This document shows positions 26,743 through 35,752 of a stretch of DNA of 64,000 bases, one piece after another. The translations under genes and the position numbers were made by a program. The stretch is from NCBI RefSeq assembly GCF_021290985.1, contig NZ_JAJOYU010000011.1, positions 62,001-126,000 of the forward strand. Reading direction: 5' to 3'. Below the pieces are notes generated by a model, which was not told the origin of the DNA, did not search any database, and was given only the letters and a program-made list of their open reading frames with translations. The number at the start of each line of letters is the position of its first letter. Within the stretch, counting starts at the first letter, position 1. The stretch is from Rheinheimera soli (GTDB lineage: Bacteria > Pseudomonadota > Gammaproteobacteria > Enterobacterales > Alteromonadaceae).

Positions 26743-28152
26743 CTACTCCATATTCAGCTCTTTCAATTTACGGGTTAAGGTATTACGACCCCAGCCTAAA
26801 CGTTTAGCCGCATCTTGTTTGTGGCCATGGGTATAATGCAACGCCTGTTGCAGCACAATTTTTTCAAATTCAGGTCCTGCTTCAGCCAGAATGTTTTCCT
26901 CACCGGCATTGAGTTTCTGACTGACCCAGGCGGCTAAAGCGTCTTGCCAGCTTTGTTGGCCGCCAGCTGTGGAACTTATCATCACTTTTGGCGCACTGGT
27001 AAGTTCTGGCGGTAAGTCGGATAACAGTACTTGTTTGCCACTGGCCATGACTGTTAACCAGCGACAGCTGTTTTCCAATTGGCGTACGTTACCTGGCCAG
27101 TCGAGCTGAGCTAAAAACTTCTCAGTTTCACTAGCCAAGCTTTTCGCTTCAACATTCAGCTCACGGGCTGCCTGTTGCAGGAAATGCTGGGCCAGTTTGG
27201 GAATATCCTGTTTGCGATCTTTTAATGCCGGAATTTGAATACGGATCACGTTCAGACGGTGAAACAAGTCTTCGCGGAATTTACCTTCAGCTACCAGCAC
27301 CTCCAGATTCTGGTGAGTAGCTGCAATAATACGTACATCCACGCTAATGCCCTGATGACCACCGACCCGATAAAACTGACCGTCAGCCAATACCCTTAAT
27401 AAACGGGTTTGCACATCCAGTGGCATATCGCCAATTTCATCCAGGAATAAAGTGCCGCCATCGGCTTGCTCAAAGCGGCCTTTACGCAAATTGGCCGCAC
27501 CGGTAAAAGCGCCTTTTTCATGGCCAAACAGCTCAGACTCAATCAAATCTTTTGGAATAGCCGCCATATTCAGCGCGATAAAAGGTTGCTCTGAGCGCGG
27601 GCTGTGTTTATGCAGCGCATGAGCCACCAATTCTTTACCAGTGCCTGACTGGCCATTAATCAGCACGCTGATACTGGAACGCGATAAGCGACCAATGGCG
27701 CGAAACACTTCCTGCATAGCAGGAGCTTCGCCAATAATTTCCGGCACTTCAGTTTGCACTACAGCCTGTTGTTTTGGCTGTTTGGCCTGACTATGAGCCA
27801 AAGCACGCTGAATAAGCGACACAGCTTCATTAATATCAAAAGGCTTGGGCAGGTATTCAAAAGCGCCTTTTTTAAAGGCGTTGACTGCACTGTCCAGGTC
27901 GGAGTGTGCAGTCATAATAATTACAGGCAACTCGGGGGATAATTCCTGCAACTTGGTCAACAGCGCCATACCATCAGTGCCTGGCATCCGGATGTCGGAT
28001 ACCACTACTGTAGGTTGTTCATACTGCAGACGTTGCAACATTAAATCGGCCGAAGCATAGCTTTCGCAGGCAATATCAGCCCTGGCTAACGCCTTTTCCA
28101 ATACCCAGCGGATCGAGTTGTCATCATCAATAATCCAGACTACTTGCTGCAT
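26743..28152 (-). CDS. ntrC: Nitrogen regulation response regulator NtrC (NR-I)
   Basis: Sigma-54 activator of glnA and other nitrogen genes. The 469-residue protein has a receiver with phospho-acceptor Asp53 (VVVSDIRMPGTDG), an AAA+ domain with Walker A GQSGTGKE (167-174), sigma-54 contact loop GAFTGA (214-219), Walker B GTLFLDEIGDMP, and a Fis-type C-terminal helix-turn-helix (QDAAKRLGWGRNTLTRKLKEL). The ATG follows GGAGAAG and overlaps ntrB by 13 bases. Confidence 0.98.
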   Translation of the reverse strand: MQQVVWIIDDDNSIRWVLEKALARADIACESYASADLMLQRLQYEQPTVVVSDIRMPGTDGMALLTKLQELSPELPVIIMTAHSDLDSAVNAFKKGAFEYLPKPFDINEAVSLIQRALAHSQAKQPKQQAVVQTEVPEIIGEAPAMQEVFRAIGRLSRSSISVLINGQSGTGKELVAHALHKHSPRSEQPFIALNMAAIPKDLIESELFGHEKGAFTGAANLRKGRFEQADGGTLFLDEIGDMPLDVQTRLLRVLADGQFYRVGGHQGISVDVRIIAATHQNLEVLVAEGKFREDLFHRLNVIRIQIPALKDRKQDIPKLAQHFLQQAARELNVEAKSLASETEKFLAQLDWPGNVRQLENSCRWLTVMASGKQVLLSDLPPELTSAPKVMISSTAGGQQSWQDALAAWVSQKLNAGEENILAEAGPEFEKIVLQQALHYTHGHKQDAAKRLGWGRNTLTRKLKELNME

Positions 28153-29234
28153 TCTTCTTCTCCAGAGTTATTGAGCGGTAAATACAAAGTAAAAGCGGTT
28201 TGCCCGGGCCAGCTTTCGCAGTCAATCCAGCCACCATGTTGATGGATCAGGGTTTGAGCTATCGACAAACCAAGGCCTGTACCACCAGGTTTGCCTGTGA
28301 CCATAGGGAAAAATAAGGTGTCTTTAATTTCAGGTGGAATACCAGGACCATTGTCTATGACTTTAATGGCAGCCACTAAACGATGGCGACGGCCATGAAT
28401 GGTGTGCTGATTTAAGATCCGGGTTTGTAAGGTGATTTGGCCACCTTCAGTCAGCACCTGCTGGGCGTTGCCAACAATATTTAATAAGGCCTGTTCAATC
28501 AGTTCAGGATCAAAGGAAAAGTCCGGAATACTCGGATCGTAATCGCGCACAAACTGCACATGAGTAGGGTTATCCATTTGTGCCAACTGACTAACGCGCT
28601 CCAGTACCTGATGCACGTTAGATATTTTTTTACTCGGCGCTTTGTAGGGACCTAACAAACGGTCGACCAGATTACGTAACCGGTCCGCCTGGGCAATAAT
28701 TAGCTGAGTGTATTCTTTTTGATCCTCATTCAACGATTCTTCCAGCAACTGAGCTGCACCACGCAAACCACCTAAAGGGTTTTTAATTTCGTGAGCTAAA
28801 CCGCGGATCAATTCACGAGCTGCTAAATGCTGATGCTGTTGCAAACTTTCCAGACTGATTTTGCGTTGCTGATCCACTTGACGTAGTTCTAGCATCAAAG
28901 CTAAATGGGGTTGTTCAATTAGATTGACTGTGACATCCAGCAGAATATGCCGTCCATCCAGCAACACGGCCTGCACATCGCTGATACCAAAACCCTGCCG
29001 GTTTTGCAGTGCTGTTAAAAAGAAACTGGAGGTTAAATCTGTGTATTGAAACAAGGTAAAAAAATACTGCTGCGCCAGTCGTTTTTCGCCCACACCAAAC
29101 ATCGCTGAACTGGCGGTATTAAAATACTGCACCTGCAACTGGCTATCCAGCACCAATATGGCGGTGCTGAGCTGATCGGTAAAGTCGGTGGTGGAAAAAT
29201 CCATCGTCTTTTGTTGTTGGGTCACTGCGCTCAC
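28140..29234 (-). CDS. ntrB: Nitrogen regulation sensor kinase NtrB (NR-II)
   Basis: Cytoplasmic kinase/phosphatase of NtrC, controlled by PII. The 364-residue protein has a PAS domain (about 20-120), phospho-acceptor His148 in GLAHEIKNPLGGLRGAAQLL, N box LLNIVGNAQQV, G1 VIDNGPGIP and G2 GGTGLGLSIAQ. The start is given as GTG at 29232-29234; an ATG ten codons later (29204) is an alternative that no ribosome binding site rules out. A consensus NtrC site lies immediately upstream, implying autoregulation. Confidence 0.95.
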   Translation of the reverse strand: MSAVTQQQKTMDFSTTDFTDQLSTAILVLDSQLQVQYFNTASSAMFGVGEKRLAQQYFFTLFQYTDLTSSFFLTALQNRQGFGISDVQAVLLDGRHILLDVTVNLIEQPHLALMLELRQVDQQRKISLESLQQHQHLAARELIRGLAHEIKNPLGGLRGAAQLLEESLNEDQKEYTQLIIAQADRLRNLVDRLLGPYKAPSKKISNVHQVLERVSQLAQMDNPTHVQFVRDYDPSIPDFSFDPELIEQALLNIVGNAQQVLTEGGQITLQTRILNQHTIHGRRHRLVAAIKVIDNGPGIPPEIKDTLFFPMVTGKPGGTGLGLSIAQTLIHQHGGWIDCESWPGQTAFTLYLPLNNSGEEECSK

Positions 29235-29238
29235 CTAT

Positions 29239-29255
29239 TGCACCAAAATGGTGCT
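29239..29255. promoter_or_regulatory. NtrC binding site upstream of ntrB
   Basis: TGCACCAAAATGGTGCT matches the NtrC consensus (TGCACYA-N3-TGGTGCA) in all but the last base. It abuts the ntrB start, as expected for repression or autoregulation. Confidence 0.8.
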
Positions 29256-29300
29256 TTAATTTCACAGTGTACTGTAAAATCGGACGGATCACCGTCAAAA

Positions 29301-29317
29301 CGCACTATTTTGGTGTA
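29301..29317. promoter_or_regulatory. Second NtrC-like site, overlapping the DUF4124 gene stop
   Basis: CGCACTATTTTGGTGTA differs from the NtrC consensus at its two ends only. It is 62 bases upstream of the first site and covers the stop codon of the DUF4124 gene. Confidence 0.5.
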
Positions 29318-29832
29318 GCTATTGTAGTTTTACGTAAATAAAAGGTTGTGACAGGACTTTCTGCAATTAGCTTGCCGTTTTGATCGAGTGCTTGTAACCG
29401 GAGTTGATGTTCGCCCCGTTCCACTCCCAGCAAGCGGAAGTTGCTGCTTTGCTGCAAGGGGCTGTAGTGACTATTATCCAGTACTAAACGTAGCTTGTGA
29501 TGGTCGGCAAGTTCAGGGCTGACATCGCTTTGCACCACCACTTCGCCCTGGTTGGAAATCACGCTGTCTTCTTGAGCAGGCGCCAATATCGTCAACTGGT
29601 AAAGCGGAACTTCCTCAGTTAAAGAGGCCAGTGGGTCGATTTGAGTGGCTTGTTGTGGCTGTTGGCTTTGCAGAGATACTTTTAATTCCAGTTTTTTAGA
29701 ACCGGCAACAGCTTTGTCTGAATACAGTGGCACGCCATTTTTATCGACGCTGACATAAACCTGCTGCGCAAATGCGTTGGTGCAAAATGCAGTGGTGCAG
29801 AGTAAAACAAAAAACAGCATCAGCTTGTTCAT
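29305..29832 (-). CDS. DUF4124-domain exported protein
   Basis: A 175-residue exported protein; the start at 29830-29832 gives a clean signal peptide (LMLFFVLLCTTAFCTNAFA). It is followed by the DUF4124 block QQVYVSVDKNGVPLYSDKAV and a C-terminal Ig-like stretch ending in TTFYLRK. The function is unknown. It lies between glnA and ntrB on the same strand, so it may belong to the nitrogen operon by position, but the glnA terminator (29906-29930) separates it from glnA. Confidence 0.82.
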   Translation of the reverse strand: MNKLMLFFVLLCTTAFCTNAFAQQVYVSVDKNGVPLYSDKAVAGSKKLELKVSLQSQQPQQATQIDPLASLTEEVPLYQLTILAPAQEDSVISNQGEVVVQSDVSPELADHHKLRLVLDNSHYSPLQQSSNFRLLGVERGEHQLRLQALDQNGKLIAESPVTTFYLRKTTIATPK

Positions 29833-29905
29833 GTAAATCCGGATTATGGTCGCAGCTGTATTTACTCTAATCCGTCTGGGCATGGATCTCAAATTCCAGC
29901 CAAAG

Positions 29906-29930
29906 AAAAACCCGCGACAGGCGCGGGTTT
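29906..29930 (-). terminator. Intrinsic terminator of glnA
   Basis: On the minus strand AAACCCGCG, five-base loop, CGCGGGTTTTT; 31 bases after the glnA stop. Confidence 0.85.
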
Positions 29931-29960
29931 CGATGTATAAAACAGCGAGTTAACTATGAA

Positions 29961-31370
29961 TTAAACGCTGTAGTACAGTTCATATTCCAGTGGGTGCACT
30001 GCAACAGATACACGTTTGGCTTCAGCACGTTTCAGTTCGATGTAGGCATCGATCATCGCGTCAGACATTACGCCGCCTTTAGTGTAGATAGCGCGGTTTG
30101 CATCTAAAGCATCCAGAGCTTCGTCTAAAGAACCACACACCTGAGGGATCAGTGCTTCTTCTTCTGGTGGCAGGTCATACAAGTCTTTGTCCATGGCATC
30201 GCCTGGGTGGATCTTGTTCTGAATACCATCTAAACCAGCCATTAACTGAGCTACGAAAGCTAAGTAAGGGTTAGCTGCCGGATCCGGGAAACGCACTTCA
30301 ATACGACGTGCTTTAGCACTTGGTACCAGTGGGATACGGATAGAAGCTGAACGGTTACGGGCTGAGTAAGCCAGCATAACAGGAGCTTCAAAGTGTGGCA
30401 CTAAACGCTTATACGAGTTAGTAGAAGGGTTAGTGAAGGCATTGATTGATTTAGCATGTTTGATGATACCGCCGATGTAGTACAGGGCAGTTTCTGACAA
30501 ACCAGCATATTTATCACCAGCAAACAGGTTTACACCATCTTTTGCTAATGACTGGTGACAGTGCATACCTGAACCGTTATCGCCAACCAGTGGTTTTGGC
30601 ATAAAGGTTACAGTTTTGCCGTACAGGTTAGCTACGTTTTGAATCACGTATTTTAAAACCTGAGTTTCGTCAGCTTTTTTAGTTAATGTATTAAAACGGG
30701 TAGCTATTTCGTTTTGACCTGCAGTTGCAACTTCATGGTGGTGAGCTTCAACCACCTGACCCATTTCTTCCAGCACTACACACATAGCGCTACGGATATC
30801 GTGGTGTTGATCTACTGGTGGTAACGGGAAGTAACCGCCTTTGATACCAGGACGGTGAGCTTTATTACCGCCTTCGTATACTTTGTCTGAGTTCCATGCT
30901 GCTTCAGCTGAGTCGATAGCGAAGAAAGCTGTAGACATAGTATTTTTGAAACGCACGTCATCAAACATGAACCATTCTGGCTCAGGTCCAAACAATACAG
31001 TGTCAGCAATACCGGTTGACTTCAGGTACTCTTCAGCACGTTTAGCGATTGAACGCGGGCAACGCTCGTAACCTTGCATAGTACTTGGTTCGATCACGTC
31101 ACAAGTAATATTTACTGTAGTTTCTTCAGAGAAAGGGTCCAGTAACATGGTGTCTGCCTGAGGCATCAGGATCATGTCTGAATCATTTATACCTTTCCAG
31201 CCGGCAATAGAAGAACCGTCAAACATTTTGCCGTCTTCGAAGAAATCTTCGTTGATCTGGCTGACTGGAATAGTCACGTGTTGTTCTTTACCTTTGGTAT
31301 CTGTAAAGCGTAAATCAACGAATCTTACGTCGTTCTCTTTGATAAAACTCAGTACTGTAGATGCAGACAT
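29961..31370 (-). CDS. glnA: Glutamine synthetase, type I
   Basis: Makes glutamine from glutamate, ammonia and ATP as a dodecamer. The ATG at 31368-31370 follows GGAGG and gives 469 residues, identical in length to the E. coli enzyme. Motifs: [23 protein letters not shown], the ATP-binding block [25 protein letters not shown] and the adenylylation-site loop DLYDLPPEE. Expression should be nitrogen-controlled: a sigma-54 promoter and NtrC sites are visible upstream. Confidence 0.99.
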   Translation of the reverse strand: MSASTVLSFIKENDVRFVDLRFTDTKGKEQHVTIPVSQINEDFFEDGKMFDGSSIAGWKGINDSDMILMPQADTMLLDPFSEETTVNITCDVIEPSTMQGYERCPRSIAKRAEEYLKSTGIADTVLFGPEPEWFMFDDVRFKNTMSTAFFAIDSAEAAWNSDKVYEGGNKAHRPGIKGGYFPLPPVDQHHDIRSAMCVVLEEMGQVVEAHHHEVATAGQNEIATRFNTLTKKADETQVLKYVIQNVANLYGKTVTFMPKPLVGDNGSGMHCHQSLAKDGVNLFAGDKYAGLSETALYYIGGIIKHAKSINAFTNPSTNSYKRLVPHFEAPVMLAYSARNRSASIRIPLVPSAKARRIEVRFPDPAANPYLAFVAQLMAGLDGIQNKIHPGDAMDKDLYDLPPEEEALIPQVCGSLDEALDALDANRAIYTKGGVMSDAMIDAYIELKRAEAKRVSVAVHPLEYELYYSV

Positions 31371-31457
31371 GCATTCCTCCGGTTTGTGCTGTTGACGGGT
31401 GCCATAAAGCACCTGTTTTTATAATGCTGGCTTAGGCCAAAGCTTTGCGCTTTGTAA

Positions 31458-31473
31458 TGCCATTCTTATGCCA
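31458..31473 (-). promoter_or_regulatory. Candidate sigma-54 promoter of glnA
   Basis: On the minus strand TGGCAT-N5-TGGCA, with GG and GC ten bases apart, compared with the consensus TGGCAC-N5-TTGCA. It would give a leader of about 75 bases before the glnA ATG. Confidence 0.6.
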
Positions 31474-31536
31474 AAGATTTATGATGTTGATTTGTAACGA
31501 CTTTCAGTTGTGCTTCCCCGCAATGATTCATGCCTG

Positions 31537-31553
31537 TGCATTATATTGGTGCA
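31537..31553. promoter_or_regulatory. NtrC binding site upstream of glnA
   Basis: TGCATTATATTGGTGCA, a 17-base dyad fitting the NtrC consensus, about 65-80 bases upstream of the sigma-54 -24 element, a normal enhancer position. A weaker TGC-N10-TGCA dyad follows at 31558-31574. Confidence 0.7.
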
Positions 31554-31822
31554 ATGTTGCTTCATTGTGATGCAAAAGCCCCAGCCTGGTGCTTTTTCAA
31601 ATAAACACGCCTTAAAATAGCAAGTTTCATCCCGTTGTCATTGAAAAGCGTTGAAATTCATCGTTTAGTTACAGTGGAGTAAAAATAAGCCACAGCAGAT
31701 CACAGTTATTTTTTCTTTCTGCGTAAAAACAGAGTAGAATACGCGCCCTTGAATTCGAACAACTTTTAGTCAATGCCTAGTAGTCAAGATTATGGTCAGC
31801 TAGTGCCACAGAGGAAATATAA

Positions 31823-33655
31823 ATGAGCGGAACCGCTTCAGCGATCGAAAAACTGCGTAATGTCGCCATTATCGCGCACGTTGACCATGGTAAAACAACT
31901 TTGGTAGACAAATTGCTGCAACAGTCAGGCACTTTTGATGCCCGCGCCAAGTTGCAGGAACGTGTCATGGACTCCAATGCCCAGGAATCCGAACGCGGTA
32001 TAACCATTTTGGCAAAAAATACTTCAGTACGCTGGAACGGTTACCACATCAACATTCTGGACACTCCAGGTCACGCCGATTTCGGTGGTGAAGTTGAACG
32101 TGTATTGTCTATGGCTGACTCTGTATTGTTATTAGTTGACGCTGTTGAAGGCCCAATGCCACAAACGCGTTTCGTCACTCAAAAAGCTTTTGCCCACGGT
32201 TTAAAGCCTATTGTTGTTGTGAATAAAATTGACCGTCCGGGCGCACGTCCTGATTGGGTTATTGACCAGGTATTCGATCTGTTTGACAACTTAGGCGCAA
32301 CTGACGAGCAGTTAGATTTCCCTATCGTTTACGCATCAGCCATCAATGGTTGGGCGACTCTGGATTACAACGAGCCAAAAACAGATATCAACGATTTGTT
32401 CGCAGCTATTGTTGAGCACGTAGCTCCGCCAAAAGTTGAACTGAACGGTGATACTCAAATTCAGGTATCTCAGCTGGATTACTCCAGCTACTTAGGCATT
32501 ATCGGTATCGGTCGTATCAAACGCGGTACATTAAAGCCTAACCAGCAAGTGACAGTGATTGGTGCCGATGGCAATAAACGTAACGCTAAAGTCGGCCAGG
32601 TTTTTGGTTACTTAGGTCTGGAGCGTATTGAAGCCACTGAAGCTAACGCAGGTGACATTGTTGCGTTCACAGGTTTAGGCGAGCTGAAAATCTCTGATAC
32701 CATTTGTGCTCCAAACAACCTGGATCCATTGCCAGCTCTGCAAGTAGACGAACCAACAGTGACTATGACCTTCCAGGTCAACACCTCTCCGTTTGCTGGT
32801 AAAGAAGGTAAATTTGTTACTTCACGTCAGATTTTAGATCGCTTAAATGCTGAACTGAAACACAACGTAGCTTTACGTGTTGAAGAAACTGAAGACGGTG
32901 ACAAGTTCAAAGTTTCAGGCCGTGGTGAATTACACTTAGGCGTGTTAATCGAAAACATGCGTCGTGAAGGTTTTGAACTGGCCGTATCTCGTCCTGAAGT
33001 AATCATGCGTGTCGAAGATGGCGTGAAAACTGAACCAATGGAAAACGTGACCATTGACGTGGAAGAACAGCACCAGGGTTCTATCATGGAAAAAATGGGT
33101 GAGCGTAAAGCTGACCTGACCAACATGCAACCAGATGGTAAAGGCCGTATCCGTATGGATTTCAACATGCCAAGCCGTGGTTTGATTGGTTTCCGTACTG
33201 AGTTTATGACGCTAACTTCAGGTACTGGTCTGATGTACCACAGCTTCGACTGCTACGGTCCATACAAAGGCGGTACTATCGGTCAGCGTATGAACGGTGT
33301 ATTAATTTCTAACGCTACGGGTAAAGCTGCTGGTTACGCTATTTTCTCTTTGCAGGAACGTGGTCGTATGTTCATCAGCCATGCTGAAGAAGTGTATGAA
33401 GGTCAGGTGATCGGTATTCACAGCCGTAGCAACGACTTAACTGTAAACTGCTTAAAAGGCAAACAGTTAACTAACGTACGTGCTTCTGGTACTGACGAAG
33501 CAATCAACCTGGTTCCGCCAATCCGTTACGCTTTAGAACAGGCTCTGGAATTTATTGATGACGACGAACTGGTTGAAGTAACACCTGCGTCTATTCGTAT
33601 CCGTAAACGCCACTTAACTGAAAACGACCGTAAACGCGCTGGCCGTGCCGGTTAA
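31823..33655 (+). CDS. typA: Ribosome-associated translational GTPase TypA/BipA
   Basis: GTPase of the EF-G family that helps 50S assembly and growth at low temperature or under stress. The 610-residue protein has G1 [10 protein letters not shown]2 ERGITI, G3 [12 protein letters not shown] and G4 [13 protein letters not shown], followed by the translation-factor domains and the TypA-specific C-terminal domain. GAGGAAA precedes the ATG. It is divergent from glnA, as in E. coli. Confidence 0.99.
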   Translation: MSGTASAIEKLRNVAIIAHVDHGKTTLVDKLLQQSGTFDARAKLQERVMDSNAQESERGITILAKNTSVRWNGYHINILDTPGHADFGGEVERVLSMADSVLLLVDAVEGPMPQTRFVTQKAFAHGLKPIVVVNKIDRPGARPDWVIDQVFDLFDNLGATDEQLDFPIVYASAINGWATLDYNEPKTDINDLFAAIVEHVAPPKVELNGDTQIQVSQLDYSSYLGIIGIGRIKRGTLKPNQQVTVIGADGNKRNAKVGQVFGYLGLERIEATEANAGDIVAFTGLGELKISDTICAPNNLDPLPALQVDEPTVTMTFQVNTSPFAGKEGKFVTSRQILDRLNAELKHNVALRVEETEDGDKFKVSGRGELHLGVLIENMRREGFELAVSRPEVIMRVEDGVKTEPMENVTIDVEEQHQGSIMEKMGERKADLTNMQPDGKGRIRMDFNMPSRGLIGFRTEFMTLTSGTGLMYHSFDCYGPYKGGTIGQRMNGVLISNATGKAAGYAIFSLQERGRMFISHAEEVYEGQVIGIHSRSNDLTVNCLKGKQLTNVRASGTDEAINLVPPIRYALEQALEFIDDDELVEVTPASIRIRKRHLTENDRKRAGRAG

Positions 33656-33677
33656 TTAAGTTAGTTTAGTTTGAAAT

Positions 33678-33703
33678 AAAAACCGCCTCAGGGCGGTTTT
33701 TTT
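33678..33703 (+). terminator. Intrinsic terminator of typA
   Basis: AACCGCC, loop tcag, GGCGGTTTTTTT, with a preceding A run. Confidence 0.9.
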
Positions 33704-33965
33704 CATTTAGCAGGCAACAAAAGTTCATTGTATTGCGCACCAATCAGAAACCAGCACAAGGACTGATGGGTTCACTGTCAGGCTTTGTCAGCAAGGTATT
33801 ACATCTGAACACGTCTTGGCACAATTAATCACTTCAGACAAAGGAACAGACTGGGCTATAGTGATGTCTGTGGAATAAGAGATTGTGGATCATTGATTCA
33901 GCGTTATCTGCCATCTGTTTTGTTGAAGTATTCGTGTGTCAGGTGCAAAAAAGAAGAGGTGTATT

Positions 33966-34493
33966 ATGCGTTTTATAAAATCAGCTGTAGTGATGCTTTC
34001 CCTACTTGCCATGAGTGCTGCAATGGCAGGTGAAGTAAAAGTGGAATACAAAGACTATAAAAAGTTTACTGATATGAAACCAGCTAACGAAGTCCGTGGC
34101 GCCTATGAAAAAAGAACTATGGCCAGCTTCGATAAAATGTTTGCAGACTTAGCAAAAGAATTACCAGAAGGTTACAGCTGGGATATCGTAGTCACAGATA
34201 TAGATTTAGCAGGTGATGTGAACCATATGTTCACTCAGACAGGTCAGCAAATCCGTGTGATCAAAGAGGTCTTTATTCCACGCATCAATTTCAGTTATAC
34301 CCTGCTTGATCAAAACAAGACGGTTGTAATGGAAGAGAAAGATCTGAAATTAAAAGATATGAGTTTCATGAGCAGAATTGGTACGAGCAGAGCGGATCAG
34401 GCTCTTGAGTTTGAACGTGTCATGTTAGAGCGTTGGTTTAAAGACAATATCAAACCTGTAGTGGCTTCACATCAGCAAAAAACGGCTAAATGA
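33966..34493 (+). CDS. DUF3016-family exported protein
   Basis: A 175-residue protein with a signal peptide (AVVMLSLLAMSAAMA) from the ATG at 33966, which follows AGAGG; an upstream in-frame ATG at 33936 would spoil the signal. The mature part VKVEYKDYKKFTDMKP, LAKELPEGYSWDIVVTDIDLAGDV and the C-terminal LERWFKDNI fits the DUF3016 family of small periplasmic proteins of unknown function. Its 3' end overlaps the opposite gene by eight bases. The 310-base stretch between typA and this start holds only the typA terminator and presumably a promoter. Confidence 0.78.
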   Translation: MRFIKSAVVMLSLLAMSAAMAGEVKVEYKDYKKFTDMKPANEVRGAYEKRTMASFDKMFADLAKELPEGYSWDIVVTDIDLAGDVNHMFTQTGQQIRVIKEVFIPRINFSYTLLDQNKTVVMEEKDLKLKDMSFMSRIGTSRADQALEFERVMLERWFKDNIKPVVASHQQKTAK

Positions 34494-34785
34494 GATTAGC
34501 AATTTCTCTGTAAATGGCAACGGCCTCCTCCCGGCTTAACTGGCCACTGGAGGCTGCTTTTCCTATAGTGCTTGTTACCCGAATAGAATCCTGTCGGGTT
34601 TCTTCCTTCTGCGGTTGCTCTTGTGGCAAGCTGGAGATTGTTTGCTGCAATTTGTTTTGCTGTAATGTGGGTTTCAGCTCCCTTGAGAGCAAAGATCCAG
34701 GATTAGGGCGCGACGGAGTGCCGGACAAGGCTGATTGCCGAGCTTCCTGTTTGATGCTGTCTAATGACGTTGTTAAAGTGGCCAT
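34486..34785 (-). CDS. Hypothetical protein, Gln/Ser-rich with conserved-looking C-terminus
   Basis: Unrecognised. The 99 residues have a low-complexity, probably disordered first two thirds and an ordered, helix-prone tail (IRVTSTIGKAASSGQLSREE then YREIANLI). There is no signal peptide or membrane segment. A good ribosome binding site (GGAGAAGGAG) precedes the ATG, which supports a real gene. It lies 83 bases downstream of another small gene on the same strand. The FlgM anti-sigma family has this size and layout, but I see no specific match. Confidence 0.6.
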   Translation of the reverse strand: MATLTTSLDSIKQEARQSALSGTPSRPNPGSLLSRELKPTLQQNKLQQTISSLPQEQPQKEETRQDSIRVTSTIGKAASSGQLSREEAVAIYREIANLI

Positions 34786-34868
34786 GGCGTACTCCTTCTC
34801 CTCTGTTAGAGTAGTGCAACGGCCTTTTTGCGTTAGAATAGTTTTTTATAAGAAGGTTAAAAAATAAC

Positions 34869-35177
34869 CTATTTTGTAATGACCTGGCGGAACTCAGCTA
34901 AGGTTTTGTGTAATAGCTGAATTTGTTTGACTACTCGCTGCAAGGTGGCGGTATTAAACTGCTGAGTTTGACGCATAGCTGCAACCTGTTCAGCTGCTTC
35001 GCTTAAATAAGGCATGAATCTGTTGCTGCTGACCTGAAAACTCTTATCGTTCACAAAAATAGTCTGATAGTTGCCATGACCTTGTTGCTGGATATCGTCT
35101 AAAACTGCGTCGGCATCCAAAGCTTTGCGATACAGATCTTTTAAGTTTTGATCCAGTTGTTCCAGTAATTGATCCAT
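34869..35177 (-). CDS. Hypothetical small helical protein
   Basis: Unrecognised. The 102-residue protein is predicted to be all-helical, with heptad-like stretches at both ends (MDQLLEQLDQNLKDLYRKAL; IQLLHKTLAEFRQVI). It has no Cys, signal peptide or membrane segment. GGAGA precedes the ATG. The helical pattern and the block around SNRFMPYLSEA faintly recall PriC-like primosomal proteins, which is only a guess. It is probably cotranscribed with the 99-residue gene that follows. Confidence 0.6.
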   Translation of the reverse strand: MDQLLEQLDQNLKDLYRKALDADAVLDDIQQQGHGNYQTIFVNDKSFQVSSNRFMPYLSEAAEQVAAMRQTQQFNTATLQRVVKQIQLLHKTLAEFRQVITK

Positions 35178-35296
35178 GATTTTGTCTCCAAAAAATTTTC
35201 AGCATTATGCCACAGCCTGCACCAGATGCCGATTGAGCCGGGCAGCTTTTCTCTGTGAATTGGGAAAGATTGAGGCAGGCGGTTTGTTTTTGTTTT

Positions 35297-35318
35297 GATT
35301 TGTTATATTATCTCACTC
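35297..35318. promoter_or_regulatory. Zur-like half-site before the MerC-like gene
   Basis: TGTTATATTAT (35301-35311) matches the left half and centre of gammaproteobacterial Zur boxes (TGTTATANTATAACA), but the right arm is degraded (CTCA instead of AACA). The same bases could be a -10 region. It ends 23 bases before the GTG start. Confidence 0.35.
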
Positions 35319-35341
35319 CTTAAAAATCGGAGTGTCAATTC

Positions 35342-35737
35342 GTGCTAAGTCAGGTTCGCAATACGTTGGATAAAGTAGGTATAGCCATCACATCTTTGTG
35401 CGCTATCCATTGCATTATGCTGCCTGTATTATTGCCTTTATTACCGCTGTTAGGCTTAAGCGCCTGGCATAACCATGCCTTTGAGCAGGTTATTTTACTG
35501 ATCACTATGGCGCTGGGTTTTATTACCTTGTTTGCTGGTTTCCACCGTTATCACAAAAAGATTTATCCTTTTTATTCGTTATTTTTAGGTGGTTTTATCT
35601 ACTGGCAAAAAGATATTTTTGGCCATGACTACGAACATTACATTCTGATTGTCGGCGCATCTTTTGTGGTGCTGGCGCATATCTTAAATATACGTTTGTG
35701 TAATCAGTGCCATAGCTGCGATAGCCATAAACACTGA
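35342..35737 (+). CDS. MerC-domain membrane protein
   Basis: A 131-residue protein with four hydrophobic segments. The first pair of Cys lies in segment 1 (SLCAIHCIMLPVLLPLLPLLG), the position of the Hg-binding Cys pair in MerC. The C-terminal tail is a Cys/His cluster (CNQCHSCDSHKH) that could bind a soft metal or zinc. The start is GTG after CGGAGTG. There are no mer-operon neighbours, so a role in mercury resistance is not supported; zinc or copper handling is more plausible. Confidence 0.82.
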   Translation: MLSQVRNTLDKVGIAITSLCAIHCIMLPVLLPLLPLLGLSAWHNHAFEQVILLITMALGFITLFAGFHRYHKKIYPFYSLFLGGFIYWQKDIFGHDYEHYILIVGASFVVLAHILNIRLCNQCHSCDSHKH

Positions 35738-35752
35738 TCTTCTTTGACGCTG

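Larger units (their letters stand above)
31371..31822. promoter_or_regulatory. Divergent regulatory region between glnA and typA
   Basis: This 452-base stretch has no credible gene. On the minus strand it holds the glnA leader, a sigma-54 promoter and NtrC sites (separate entries); on the plus side it holds the typA promoter, with TAGAAT at 31735-31740 followed by the GC-rich discriminator ACGCGCCC. The -35 match (TTTCTT at 31712-31717) is weak. Confidence 0.7.

Noticed and set aside
32827-33168. 113-residue minus-strand frame inside typA.
   Set aside because: Shadow of typA; no ribosome binding site and Ser-rich antisense composition.
35342-35737. Mercury-resistance operon.
   Set aside because: Only a MerC-like protein is present; no merR, merT, merP or merA nearby.
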